DNA of 64,000 nt, from positions 22,199,466 through 22,263,465 of the forward strand of contig OX393577.1 in NCBI GenBank assembly GCA_947652605.1, written 5' to 3'. The notes beneath the pieces were generated by a model. It had not been told where the DNA came from. It searched no databases and worked only from the letters and a program-made list of their open reading frames with translations. Made by a program: the position numbers and the translations under genes. Below, piece after piece: positions 10,761 through 23,255 of this stretch (position 1 is its first letter; every line of letters starts with the position of its first letter). The stretch comes from Elmis aenea. Lineage: Eukaryota; Arthropoda; Insecta; Coleoptera; Elmidae.

Positions 10761-12591
10761 GAAGAAAAAGTAATTCGTTTATTAATTTAGGTTAAATACA
10801 CAAAAAAGTCAGTCTTCTCTTGCCGAAATGCTAGACCAACTGGTCTAATTAAAAAAGGTAGCGTTATAGGTGCATTCACACCACACTAATAACATAATGA
10901 CCTCTGTATATATCTCGTTTTTTATACGACAAATAGAAGAACTTTAAAAATTAAAAACACAAAATAATTAGTAAAATTTTCGTTTTGTTTATTTAATCTC
11001 ATTTTTTCTTTCCTGAAGACGTTTTTTTAACTATACCTCACTTTATTTTCTTAAGTATTTAGAGACAGCAATACTCAACCTGTATTGAAAAGTACTGACT
11101 TATAAAACTTTCTAAAAATTACTTTTTTGGTAGTACGAGTAATAACGCAATAATTTAAAAATATCGCGATAATTAGTCACTTTATTTGCATGTTAATGAT
11201 ACTTACAACTGCAAAATTATTTCACAAACAGGTTTCATAAGGACACTCATGCATGAATAACTGCAATTGTACAAGTCAAATTAAAAATAATTGTCACATT
11301 AATACGTTACAATTATTTCTTAAATTGGAAAACATGAATCATTTAAAACGGGCATTAAAAATTATTGCTATTCGCGCAGTGTGATTATAATATGTTAATC
11401 ACATGCAGTGGTAATATATAAGGCCAAAGAAATCTATCCAATGCCGTCTTAACACACCAAATTAATTGCTGAAGTTTTATGTGTTAATTATATAACGTTT
11501 GGGAGTCCTAAAACGTTATAGTAGTTGTTTAATTAGTAATCTCAGACGAATATTTTCGACTTAAAAGAGTCTTCAGAATAATTTAAATGTTAATTAATAC
11601 AATTAGTCATTCTAAAAGTGACGCCTGGACACACCGAAATATTTATTAATATTGGTAGCGTACGAGAAAGGAATTTTATAGGTTAAAAACCGTGCAGAAA
11701 AAGCAAGATGTGGATAAATAACTAGGTATACAGTTAGCTAATTCAGCGGTCAGATTAGTGACAATTTTGATTTTGTGAGAATTTTGTGGGACCTCCATGA
11801 TGACAACAGTATGCAACCATTTACTCGGAGTTGTATATGTGAAGCATAAGTAGACGCAAGGGTTATTTTATGGCAAATTTATTCACTGGACTCCTTTTTA
11901 CCATGGTGTATCTGAGTGCTTCACATTTATTTTTAAACAACGAGCAAAGATTATTATATTTACTTGGAGAAAAAGAACATTCGCAAACTCATTTTTAAAT
12001 AGCAAAAAGTAAGTAGGTACTTTAAACCTATTTTATTATTAGCTGATAATATTTCTTTTCGTGGTTTTAAGACGGTTAAAATATTTTAATAACGAGCTAA
12101 TTCTTATGCGTGATGAAATTTATTTTATTTAGCTTATTAAAAATTATTAACCTCAGATATCCGAAACCGATTGAAGCTACGAAATTAATTAATTAAGAGT
12201 ACATTTTATCTTTCGGAGAACTAGGTACTCGCAGGTTTTTATATATTTTTTTTTATATTCTTTGGTACCTACTCTAGATACTAACAAAGAATTTAATGAA
12301 GTAATTTTTATATCTTATGTACAAGTATATTAGTTTTAGATATTTACTATCAAATTTTGACAAAAATTTTCGAATTTATTGCTATCACTGTATGCACCTT
12401 TTTATACATTGAAATTTGTTGTTATTTTGTCAAATAAACTGGATAATTAAAGTAAAGTAAAGACACCTTATTTAGTTTATAGTCTCTACATATTTTGCCA
12501 ATTGGACAAATTAAAATTATTTAAAACATCACATAAGGATTTAAACAGTGATGTGCAGAGTCATTTTAGCTGCTTAAAAGTATGTAGGTAC
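10761..12591. other. Non-coding, no feature recognised
   Basis: AT-rich DNA with only short chance frames. I see no repeat ends, transposase motifs or exon-like segments. Confidence 0.55.
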
Positions 12592-13424
12592 TAGGGTTTC
12601 TCATATTTGACCATTTTGCTTGTCCCGGGATTCCGGGAAGAAATCGGTCTTTGTCGGGATTTCCCAGGATCCCGGGATGTAATAAATTATGTCAATTTTT
12701 AAAATAAATAATCCAAAAAATGAAGGGAGCGGTTTATTGCTTAAAAACAACTCCAAGTCATATATGTAATAAATTTGGTCCATGATTATTATAAATAATT
12801 AAATAATATTGGTGAGAGAAACATACATTTGGGAAATATAACCTTTCTATTGCAATTTCATATTTATGAACACAATAATATAATTTTTGCAATGTACTTT
12901 TGTAATTTAATTTAAGAAAACAAAGGTGATCTGTGCTTCGATGACTTAGTCTTTTTCTTGATTTATTAACAAAAAGTCCTGCTGTATAAAATGTCTCTGT
13001 CTCTATTGCTGTAGGTGAAATGGTCTTGAGAGCATCTAGCAGCAAAGAAACATCGTTTTTATCTATAAAATTTCATTTATAAGCCATTTTGCTTCGCATT
13101 ACCAGGTACACAAAAATTAAACTGTAAAAGTATTTTGAAGATATGAAATTAATCATGGAGACCGGGCTTCTTTACGCCAGACTAAAAGCAAAAATGTAAA
13201 AGAGAAAAACTATTTTGAAATAAAAATAAAGTTTTTCCATAATTTACTGTTAGTAAAGAAAATAATAAATTCTGATAAGTTATTATAGTATTACAAAGAT
13301 CTTAGCTCAAAATAAACGAAAATAACACTTTTTTTAAATCCCGGGTATTCCCGGGACAAAAAGCATTTCCCGGGAAATATAAAATAGCTTAAAATGGACC
13401 GAGATCCCAGGAAAGAAACCCTAG
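12592..13424 (-). mobile_element. Internally deleted hAT element with transposase C-terminus
   Basis: The ends are TAGGGTTTCT (12592) and AGAAACCCTA (13424), each followed inward by CCCGGG-rich subterminal repeats (12625-12680 and 13340-13375). On the minus strand a frame at 13045-12758 reads LLDALKTISPTAIETETFYT, AGLFVNKSRKRLSHRS and DHLCFLKLNYKS. This is the hAT C-terminal dimerisation region, whose usual form includes SERxFSxAGxxxxxxRxxLSxxxxxxLxFL. The rest of the transposase is missing and the element is only 833 bases. No convincing 8-bp duplication is visible. A second copy of its 5' end lies at 161-304. Confidence 0.8.
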
Positions 13425-13559
13425 TAAAAAAAACATTTTATCTACTATTCAGCTTTACCAGTATAAATAAATTAAATTAAAAACCACCTGTTTAAAAAGT
13501 GTATGGCTTAAAAAAAAAGTTGCTTCCACTACAGAATTAGGAAGAAAAATGTTTCAATA

Positions 13560-13668
13560 CGAGGTGCTACCCAAAAGTTCGGGGCATTTGACCAAGGGAA
13601 TACTTTGAAGGAGATATTGCAATTTTGTTTTTATTGGAAAATTCTACGAACTTTTGGGTAGCACCTCG
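13560..13668. mobile_element. Mariner-type MITE
   Basis: CGAGGTGCTACCCAAAAGTT at 13560 is repeated inverted as AACTTTTGGGTAGCACCTCG ending at 13668, and TA flanks both ends (13558-13559, 13669-13670). The inverted repeats are essentially perfect over 22 bases and the element is 109 bases long. TA target plus ACGAGGTGC-type ends are typical of mariner. There is no coding capacity. Confidence 0.85.
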
Positions 13669-13670
13669 TA

Positions 13671-15210
13671 AACTTTTCACTCCAACATTTTTACGTTAGT
13701 ACAGACTATCGCAAATGATTGCCACGATTTATTACCGGTTCGTAGGATGTTTCGTTAGTCGATAATTTCGTAACGCGGTGATTTATAATTGACATGTCGG
13801 AAACATTGTTTAGGGAAATAATAGCGGCACAGCCGGCGCGGAAAGTGAGAGTACTGACGCTCACCTGCGTGGTCCAGCACAGCGGGCGGATGCAGATGCA
13901 TCGTTAATGTATGCACAACCGCGAGTACAGGCGACACCGGGCGGGAAGTGAACTTGAAGACATGTGCTTTTATTCCCCGTCAGTAAAACGTAAAATTATA
14001 TATGCAAGTACGTATGGTAGTGTGTAGTATATCGACGACAAATTATAGTTTCTGCAAATTATAACAAATTTTGCACTTAAAAATAAGTTTCAAACGCTAA
14101 TCACAAAAAAAAAGTTTATTTTATCTAAGCCGTTGTGAAGTCAAACAATCTGTAATAAGATATACCATACACCAAATGTTAAGAGGTCGAATTTCCAATT
14201 ACGCTAGACCCGTAAATATCCCCGAACGTCCCTACCGAACAAGTAAGACGCACTCTTGATACATACAACGTTATTTCTATTTCCATTTAACTTATTAATC
14301 TAATACTCCAAAGTGTTCGGCCTAATGGGTCGCTAATAATTCATCAAGTATAAAATCGAAACGCGGCTTCCTGAATATACACACACGCCCATTCCGATTA
14401 TATTTGCACCAACAACAGTTTTGTTAGATTCCTTAATGTTAATTTATAGTCTTATTCATGTATATTTCATCGAAATTCCTAAACCCACTTGGCGATTGTT
14501 AATATGGCAGGCGGGCGTTGTTAGATAAAATATTCAAGAATTGTTGCTTCAAGCACTTCACTAAAACGATTCCATCCCACTTCGGTGGCAACACGAGGAC
14601 TCGTTTTAATTGTGTCCATGTTCAACGGCTTGACAGTTTACATGAATTTTATTTACATACTACAATGAGTTCGACAAGAATTAAGTTTATTTTGATCAAG
14701 TCGTACAACAATTTTACATATTTTTCTACTCGTTCGGTTTGTTTAACTTCATTTACAAATGACTCTTTTTAAAAAGGAATTTTTAATTTATTAAGGGCGT
14801 CTATGATTAATATACAATCTGATGATCAATAAGTAAATTGTTGTGGCTTTAATTTAACACAAAAGATAAGCTTGTCCAGTTTAAAGTTACTTAACTTAAT
14901 TTATTATTGGCAACATAAAATAAATGTTTAGTTAAAACGATTAGGCAAGTCCAGCGGTTTATGCCTCTTTAGTCTATTAAGTAATTTGTCCAGTGTTCAC
15001 TTATAATAACTTTGCTGCTTAGCAGTTGAAATGATGAGACAACCTTCAATCTTCAATCATAGAAAACAGTAAAAGAATTTCGTTTAGTATTTAATAAATA
15101 TGTTGTATAAGGTAGGGGCTATAATTCGTTTATTATACTTGAAAATACATGTCCGAGAAAATAGTTAAATATGTTTTATTGTTCCAGTTTAAAAGCCTCC
15201 CCAATGTTTA
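13671..15210. other. Non-coding with a GC-rich patch at about 13780-13960
   Basis: The patch stands out from its AT-rich surroundings. On the plus strand it holds ATG followed by 16 codons (13794-13844, MSETLFREIIAAQPARK) and then GTGAGAG, a possible splice donor. On the minus strand a 60-codon frame (13755-13937) crosses it. Neither reading is recognisable. It could be a promoter or first exon, or simply GC-rich non-coding DNA. The remainder to 15210 shows nothing. Confidence 0.3.
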
Positions 15211-15574
15211 CAGGGTGTACAGGATTGCATGGGTATCTCGCTTAATATTTTAGATAGAGAAACGGTTAAATTACCAAAAATTTGCAGTTTTTCTAGACAA
15301 ACTCAGAACTGATCTTTTTTTTTAAGTTTAATCGAATTCTACATAACAATATCTAAAAATATTCTTAATAATTTTTTTCCATATTTACAACAATAACGGA
15401 GATATGACACATCATTAAAATGACAAAAAACATTTTTTTTTCTAATAACTCAAAAACCGCAATTGATAGGATATTTTTCTTAAAAAACTGCACATTTTTA
15501 GTAATTTTACCGTTTCTCTATCCAGAATATTAACCGAGATACCCATGCAATCCCATCGAATTTGGACTACCCTG
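15211..15574. mobile_element. Inverted-repeat mariner-like element, short form
   Basis: The ends are CAGGGTGTACAGGATTGCAT and, inverted, GGACTACCCTG at 15574; TA lies on both sides (15209-15210, 15575-15576). Arms of about 95 bases share GGATTGCATGGGTATCTCGS and TAGAGAAACGGTTAAATTAC. The left arm has lost about 12 bases. The interior of ~170 bases is A/T-rich and non-coding. Confidence 0.8.
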
Positions 15575-15576
15575 TA

Positions 15577-16681
15577 CAGACATACAATAAATAATTTTTA
15601 GACTTCATATTTAAACTCATCGGCTACACATTCAACAAACCTATGAAGTGATTATTAAATCGAAAAGCTTTCAATATTTTAGGTGAGCAGTTTGTGGAAT
15701 TAGGCCATATTAACATTGTCATAAAAAAGAATAAAATGTTGGCGACTAAAAGACGAGAAAATTATATCCAAACCAAAACGAAATACATTTTATAGACGCA
15801 AATACGTGCATATTAAAATAATTACGTTATTATATAAATTTCAGTTTTATTCGAGGGTTATTATGTTCAATAATACATCGTCGAAAACATACTTTTATTG
15901 CCACAATTTCGTAGCACCAGTAAAATAGCTACTTTTATTATTAACAACGAAATCAACCGGAATATTCTAACGGTGCGCCACCGCCACGTAATAAAATATT
16001 TCTTGTCGATCAGTGATAACATCAGCTTATAAACCAAAATTACCTACGTGATTCACCTGATTACCTATTTATTACAAAATCGACAATCAATAATCTTTAA
16101 TAGACAAGCGGTGCACATTTTCTTGACAATGTGCGTGACTGATTTTTTTCTCCAATTCCCTCGCTAGTATACGAGTATTTGTCAATACGGAGCCCTATCT
16201 AGCGTTTCGATGCCGATCGACAGCGCCGTTAGTGACAGTTTGTAGAAATGCACACGTGCCGTGCACCCCACGTGAAAGGGGCGCGGTTTCCATGGCAATG
16301 CACACATGATTACGTGCGTCCGGTGCACCACCCTTCGTCATCATTGGGCACTTATGCCAACAATGGTCATGAGACCGTCCCTGGGTATTGTTGGGTGGCA
16401 TGGAAGGGCCTAAAACAATGTACAGGGCGGAACTGCAACAGCAGCCATTACACTATAATCATATGCACCACGTAACTCGCAACCCTTTAAGGGTTGTACG
16501 ACAGGGTTAATACAGTTGTGCTTGATTCCGAGAGCAATGTAAAAGTGTCCTGTTTACACACAATCGGTTTTTGTTACATTTTTTGTTCTCTGTTTGTGGT
16601 TTTGTGTTACTGCCGCTGGACCGTACACACATTTTGGTACTTTACAGTTTTATTTTATTATTTACATAAAAACTTCGATTA
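15577..16681. other. Non-coding with a GC-rich patch at 16195-16460
   Basis: The patch is clearly richer in G and C than the flanks and carries two CACGTG boxes and an X-box-like site, described separately. Overlapping frames on both strands (16248-16475 plus, 16195-16401 minus) show no domain. It looks like a regulatory or promoter region rather than coding sequence. Confidence 0.35.
16253..16299. promoter_or_regulatory. Two CACGTG E-boxes and an X-box-like motif
   Basis: CACGTG occurs at 16253-16258 and 16269-16274, sixteen bases apart. GTTTCCATGGCAAT at 16286-16299 matches the RFX X-box GTTNCCATGGNAAC at all fixed positions but the last. The grouping within 47 bases of a GC-rich patch suggests regulation. 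No adjoining gene is visible, so function is inferred from motif only. Confidence 0.3.
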
Positions 16682-16683
16682 TA

Positions 16684-17382
16684 CGAAGCCTATTGCAAAA
16701 ATAACCGAACTTTATGAAATACAATAACCTGGTAGAGCTCTGTTTGCAAACTTTGTGTACATCCTTGTTTCATATCGTGTCAAAGTTTCACGACTTTTGC
16801 ATCATTAGCCCTGAGTGAAAGTAATATTTGTATATGGGTCGAAAAATTAGCTTCAAACAAGGAGTCAACAATAATAAGTGCTGTTTCAATTTTGGTAAAA
16901 CATTTATTATCTCGAACACAAGCCTACGAGTGGTTTAAATTAAACGGTTTGAGGCAGGTCGGGAAGGCAACGACGATGTTCGTCCAGGTCCTCCGAGAAC
17001 AGGAATCGCCGAAGAAAACATCGAAAAAGTGCATCAACAATAAAACTTCAGTCAAAATCTTTAAAACGATTGTTGGAAAATGAACTGGGATTATCTAAAC
17101 AACACGATTTATCGCATTTTAACCGAGTATTTAAAATATGGGAAGGTTTGTGTACGGTTTTTCCACAAACGACTGGTGACCGAAAATTTTATTGAGTTGT
17201 AGAAAATCCGAACCAAATCCACAAAAGGACATAGAGCAACAATTTGATTTGTTTATAGACTTTGCAGATCGTTGTATGGCCACTGAAGGAATGTGTTTTC
17301 ATGTTTTCAATACTTAAAATAAAACCTTTGTCTCGAAAAATTGCCTTTTTAAGAGTTTCGGTTATTTTTGCGATAAACCTTG
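16684..17382 (+). mobile_element. Deleted mariner element with transposase remnant
   Basis: Terminal repeats CGAAGCCTATTGCAAAAATA (16684) and the inverted TATTTTTGCGATAAACCTTG (ending 17382) lie between TA dinucleotides (16682-16683, 17383-17384). ATG at 16834 starts MGRKISFKQGVNNNKCCFNF, GKTF, which resembles the mariner N-terminus. An internal deletion joins this to SRTQAYEWFK, the second helix-turn-helix, followed after frameshifts by ENIEKVHQ, NTIYRILTE and KVCVRFFHKRLVTEN. A tail near 17255-17290 (DRCMATEGMCF) resembles the transposase C-terminus. The DDD catalytic core is absent, so this 699-base copy cannot move by itself. Confidence 0.85.
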
Positions 17383-17384
17383 TA

Positions 17385-18856
17385 CATTAAAGGAAGTTAT
17401 ATACTAATTGCAATAACAATTATAAAGCAAAAAACAATTAACTTAAAAATATGCATCTGTAGCTATAAACTGTTCGATAAAAAAAAAACAAAGTTAGCCT
17501 GTTTATTGCAAGTAATTAAAGCTAGATTTTATTGGTGACTTGAGATAGTATCGGTCGGTATAATTAATCATTAAGTGATATTTAACAGCTTGCAACTATG
17601 TTGCGATACTTTCATGTAAACAATGACATTTTGATAAAATTTACGACTGCACTATGATAATAAAAACGCTTTTGCAAATACGAACGCCTTTTACTTACAT
17701 AAAAAAAAAAGTTGCAGCATAAACATGCGCTGAAAACAATGAAATCTAGAACGGTGCAGTATATCTTTTAAAAATTTATTATCATTGCTTCGATTGTATT
17801 TGCAAATTAATGGAAATCATGGCGCTGATAGTACGACTTTTTGTATAGTAATTGTAAAATTATGCGGTAACAGCTATAAAACGTTTAGGTTTTAGTACTT
17901 TTTATTCTTAATTGTTATTTTATTTAATAGCCTCATACTTTTTCTATGAAAGTAAAACACGAGGTATATAAAATTATTGGCGACTGATTTGTTGTTAACA
18001 TTTAAAAAACGACTTCATTTCAATAACACACGTTCCTGAATTCATTTTAAGAACGTTTGTGGATTAATAGCGCTTTTAACATTTTCATTGCATTACAATA
18101 ATTTGTGTTGAACGCGTGCAGGTATATTAATCCTGTTTGAAATCAATTATGGTCAATGGGTCTTGTATAACAAGACAAATTGTGTCTATTCATTAAATTC
18201 GGAGTTGAAGAGGTGCTAGGTCCATTTGCGTGAGGCATTTTTCGAATGTTTTACGGATGTCCGGCTCATTCCTTTCGCGCTTCCCGTCTGTTGGCCGTAG
18301 TTTTAAAACACGCAGTCCCTTTACAAATTCGCCTGATAACCATCGCGATGGATTTCGGTCAAGTGGTTTTATATAAAACCTTTATAAGGCACGCACAATT
18401 TTTAATTAGGGTCTTCTTTAAGAGATTAAACTACGTTTGGCATGCAACGAAAGGAAATAAGGACCTTATAAAAAGACAAGTCTCTTGATTTTCGTCATTA
18501 AAATTAACCCGTCTGAATTAACTGTTTGCTATTTTGATTTTATGGGTATAAATTGAAAAACACTTGTTACATCATCTTAAACAATTTTGTACAAATCAAT
18601 TTGAAGTTCGTTGCTAAGCGAATCGGATATGAACTCTGTAATTGTTGTGAAACCACCCAAAATTCTAGTTTTTAAACATTTTCGAAAATTTAAGACTGAA
18701 AAATTTGACGTGCTAACCTTTTCCAAAAGGTGAAGTTAACGCTTAAACCTTTTTCTTGACTCAAAAAAAAAAAAGAAGTTAATGTACATTTTTGTACTGG
18801 CCACTCTTAGGCGGGGATGAAACAGTTGCACTTTTTAGAGTACCATAAATTTGATA
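17385..18856. other. Non-coding, no feature recognised
   Basis: AT-rich sequence. An 80-codon frame at 18246-18488 begins in a somewhat GC-richer stretch but shows no recognisable motif. Confidence 0.5.
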
Positions 18857-18858
18857 TA

Positions 18859-19560
18859 CACCGCTCAAAAGTTTGAGAACGCGTCAGTATTTTTTGGAAA
18901 AGTGAAGTTAAACACGAAAAAAAAATTATTTACAGAATAACATAAATAAATATTTGAAATAATATAAATTAATCACATTAAAATTGCAATTACATGAAAT
19001 TAAGGAAGAATACTAAAAAATAGTTGTAATACTAACTTTGCGTCAAAAGGCGGCAGGAACATTTATTGACATTTTTTATAAATTTTGGAATGCGATCAAT
19101 CAATTATTTTATTGTTCCTCAACTTTTTCTAACAAGGTGAACCAAAGCTCTTCTTTTGACGACGAACATTATTTGCAGACCTTTCAATCGCGCTCTTTCC
19201 TTCTATACAAGTTCTATAGGATTCAGATTCGAAGATTGTGATGGCCAAATCATTTTATTCAAGAGACCTTCTGCCTCTTTTTCTTCTAAATAGCCTCTGC
19301 ACAATCTTGACTTGTGTTTAATGTCATTATTCTGTTGCATGGTGAACTTATCACCAATTGGTCGCAGCCCAGATGGCACAGCCGTTGACTTTTAAAACTG
19401 TTTTACTGTTCCTTTTTTTAGTACTCCTTCAATACGTAATAATTTTCCGACTCCATGGCCAGAAAAACAGCTCAAGATTGTTTGAAGAACATTTATTGAG
19501 TTAACTGCACCTTTCTAAAAAAAAAAACTGCTGAAGTGGTCTCAAATTATTGACCGGCAG
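18859..19560 (-). mobile_element. Deleted Tc1 element with transposase C-terminal half
   Basis: The end near 18859 reads CACCGCTCAAAAGTTTGAGA, and the right end, inverted, reads CTGCCGGTCAATAATTTGAG; both adjoin TA. These match the Tc1-type pattern CCGGTCAAAAGTTTGAGACC. Reading the minus strand from about 19470 to 19050 gives LSCFSGHGVGKLLRIEGVLK, AVPSGLRPIGDKF, QQNNDIKHKSRLCRGYLEEK and WPSQSSNLNPIELV, the middle and end of a Tc1 DD34E transposase. The second catalytic aspartate in the usual QQDNDPKH is asparagine here, and a TAG follows IELV where tryptophan is expected. The N-terminal DNA-binding half is deleted. Confidence 0.85.
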
Positions 19561-19562
19561 TA

Positions 19563-20865
19563 GGTATACATTTTAATAAAATAAATATGACCCCATTTTT
19601 GTGTGGATAGAATAACGCTATTTAAATTTCGCTTAATAAAAAAATGTCATTTGTCCCCAAACACATTCGTTTTCTTCATCTGTGGCTAATGAAATTCTGT
19701 AAAAAAAAAAAAGCTATTTACAAAAAATTGCTATCGTCGGTTTGATTATGCCACTGTAGAATAAATTTACATGCTACACATTTTTTATGAATTGCCAGTG
19801 ATTTTTTTCTAAATAAATAGTGTTTAGATAGTTGCGCTATTAACAGCTTAAAATAAATTAAGATCTTTATCTTCAAAGACTCAATCATCCTACATTTATT
19901 ACATTTTACTAAACTGTCGAGATAAATCAAAATTTTTTTGTTAACTCCTAATAAGACAGCTACTTGATCCAAGCCATATATTTGGCAACCCATAAAGGTT
20001 AAAATGTTGTTGCCTTTCGATGGATTTTATGTTCGAACTAATTAGCAATATGTAACAGAAGTATTATTTATTAACAATAATAAAAGTCAGCTCTAAATCT
20101 GACAGTCCTTGTTAGAAAACCAATATCTGATTTTTATCGACTGTTAAATTCGAGTTTGTCAGCGATTAAAACTAATATTAAAAATGTTGTTTACTATCTG
20201 CGTTAAATCGAATCGATAAATTAGCATCAAGGCGCACCATATGCGAACGACATCGCTCTAGGGTTATCCTAAAATAAAACGGTTTGAAAAAAAACAGCTT
20301 AAACCAAAGAGGAATGTTTTAAATAATATCACAAGCACCATTAATTCGCGTAAAATCCCCGATAACTATCGCATAAAACGCATATTGTGCCGGCGCATAT
20401 GTTGAAAATATGCAGATTCCTAACAAAATCATAATAGGACATATATTCAAATACATCATGCTTCAGTAGGTAGGTATAGGTCGAAGTTTAACCCTTCTCA
20501 GGCAGACAATGCCTTTAGGTTGATTTGTGGGCCATCTGCATACACGTTGAGCGTTGCTCATCGGAGTCCCTTGGTCGGGTCGCCGTTGGGACGGTGGTAC
20601 GCACTATGACTAGCTCATTAGACGACGGTTGCCGGTTTTTTGTTCCCCCGGAAATTGGATACCTTACATGTAAAAAATCTTTCGATCGAATTCTTATTAA
20701 ATAAACAAAAAATGAAAGTGTGGGGCACAGTATTAGTCAAACAAAATAGGATACACAGGCACTGTCCCTTGTTTCCGTTAATGGTGTACGTTAGACAAGC
20801 AATGGGCATATCTGATCCATAAAAATATCAATTTATACCCGGTCTTTCTGTGTCTGTCTATATTA
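19563..20865. other. Non-coding with a GC-richer patch at 20490-20650
   Basis: A 91-codon minus frame (19718-19993) and two small frames around 20640-20810 lack recognisable motifs. The patch at 20490-20650 is GC-richer and rich in short repeats such as CGGTCG/CCGTTGGGACGGTGG, but I cannot assign it. Confidence 0.45.
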
Positions 20866-20867
20866 TA

Positions 20868-21492
20868 CAGGGTGTGTATAAATTGGCGGAAGCGCTACAG
20901 GTGACGATGTTCTTCGTAAAATTCTAAGTCGGAAATCTTAATACGAAAATGTTGTTCCATGATTCCTGAGGCCTCAGGAACCGTTTAAAGAAATAAAAAA
21001 TTGGCAACATTGCATACATTGATTTGTGTTTGGACATTTTTTTATCAGCAATTTTTACTTAGGTATTTACAATTTTTGTTCGAACTAAAAGCCTTCAGTT
21101 CGTAAACATAGCTGCAAACTTTTGGGTATCGTAAAACACAAACTAGAAATAATTACGAGAAAAACAGAGATGGCAGCTAATGACAATGTTGCCATATGTA
21201 TTATTTTCATTCAAATCAGTGATTTACATATTTTCAACACCAATTTTTGAAAGTAAGAACACAATATCTAGGAAAAAATACTATTCGAAATTTATTTTTA
21301 TCCCAAATCGCAGCTTTTTCATTAAAAAATATTAAATAATAACGCTTATTAAAGGACTGAATGTCAAAACTTTGAGGACTTCTTGCAGACACAGCAAGCA
21401 TGGTACAACATTTTCGTATTAAGATTTTCGACTTAGAATTTTACGAAGAACATCGTCACGTGTAGCGCTTCCGCCAATTTTTACACACCCTG
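20868..21492. mobile_element. Inverted-repeat mariner-like element
   Basis: CAGGGTGTGTATAAATTGGC at 20868 pairs with GCCAATTTTTACACACCCTG ending at 21492, with TA on both sides (20866-20867, 21493-21494). The two termini stay nearly identical for about 95 bases (GCGGAAGCGCTACASGTGACGATG, TTCTTCGTAAAATTCTAAGT), then diverge. The 430-base interior has no coding capacity. Confidence 0.85.
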
Positions 21493-21494
21493 TA

Positions 21495-23253
21495 TACTTG
21501 ATTTTGTGATGAATATTATTTTTCATTAAAAAAATATCTACGTCAAAATATTTTCGATGAAAGCTCAACCGCATTAAGGAAGACAAGTTTATAATTAATT
21601 AATTACATGGGGCAATTTTATTATGTTGTGGATTAAACAAAAACTGAGTTGTGATTGTAATTATAAAGGGGTAGTTTCATATTCTGTGGTTGGGTATTCT
21701 AGGCCCAGTTTTATCATCGTGGTTTCGTTTTGTATTTCACTCTACATTTATTTTTAAAACTGGCAACGGTTTTTAGGTTACTCAGTGATGAAACGTAAAA
21801 GTAACACGAATCTGATGATTTCGCGTATCAATTCTTAACAAAGTAGCAAATAATCTCGAAATATCTGGATAAATCTAAACATAAAGCTCTAAAGCAATTT
21901 GAAAAACGGGCTGTGTGTAGCGTGTAACCGAAGAAGCATCATTATTGTTGTTTCACATTACCACTGAGCTCGTATGCAAACACAACTCCGAGGAAGCAGT
22001 AATGAAATACAATATGTGATGTTCAATAAAAGCATGTTGATTCGAGACATCGGGATTCAGCATTGCCATGACGACTAGTAGGTTCATTAGGTTGACTTTA
22101 CATCCGCTTCACTTCGTCGAATACAAACACACGTAAAAACGTCTCCCTCTAACACATATGTCGCTACGTATATTTACAAAGTAAATATGTATTTTATATG
22201 GTACCGGCAAACAATTTCTGTAGAAATAACAAACTACTCGCGAATGCAAAGGCGGTACATCAAATGAAGACACGAAATGCCTGCCTTATATCGCAATGCC
22301 ACGAATTTATTTGTTTATCTATTGTGATTTAGCGTATACCATTCGACATTAAGGTATATATTAGAAAAATAAACACTGTAAATGGAAAGAAAAATCTATA
22401 CTTTCTTTATTTTTCTTGCCAAGGAAAACGATCAGTAACCTATTTTAAAAAAAGAGCAATTTTCCATTTAATTAGAAAAGCCTTAAAAACTACCCACCAT
22501 CTAAAGCTGGGAGGATGAGGGAAACTTTTACAAACTAGAACAGAATGAGAAGAATTTAATTTTTAAACAAATTAAGCATTATTTTTTCGTACGGTATAAA
22601 TTAAAGACAAATTCAATTACGTACAAATTAAACAGACTCTGTTGCTGTTAAACCTCTTAAAATCGACTCTTTACACATCATTGCTTGCATGAACAGGTAA
22701 AGTTAAAGGACCACCTTAGAATAAGGCGTGAGAGTCGTGCTAAGTTAATTTTTTTGCTTTATTACGAGGAGCATTCAAATTAATCAGGAATTTTTTATTT
22801 AAAAAAATATGCAACACAGCTGGTCAAATCTCTATATGCATATGGATACATTTGCACCAACGATAAGAAATCTTTCTGATTCCTCACCGGAAGAAGCCAA
22901 TGGCTACATGTACACGCAGTAAAGTAAGCTTGGATAACTTCATTTTTGACTAAAACTTTATCCTAGTAAAAATTCTTTTAGGGGTAAAAACAAATGAAAA
23001 TCAAAGGGAGCAGGATTCAGACTGTTTGCTAGCTAGGTGGGTTAAAGGTTCTACTGTTATTTTGTTATTTGCTCAATAGTTGTTTTAGCCGTAGAAGGCC
23101 GTAATGAAAAAACACACAGCATTTTTATAAATGTCAAATAGCATTAAAAAATGTATATCTTTTTTAGAAAAAAAAGGGGCCCGTTGTCTATTACTTCCCC
23201 AGGGCCCGAATTTTTGTGAACGGCCCAGGTAAAAGTCTGCATTCACATGGTTA
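21495..23253. other. Non-coding with two possible repeat fragments
   Basis: ACGAGGAGCATTCAAATTAA at about 22765 resembles a mariner-type left end, without a partner. At 23177-23230 GGGGCCCGTTG and CCAGGGCCCGAA mark a GC-rich repeat scrap of unknown type. Nothing else was recognised. Confidence 0.3.
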
Positions 23254-23255
23254 TA

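Noticed and set aside
16195..16475. Overlapping plus and minus frames in a GC-rich patch
   Set aside because: Both strands are open because stop codons are rare in GC-rich DNA. No motif or splice structure supports either.
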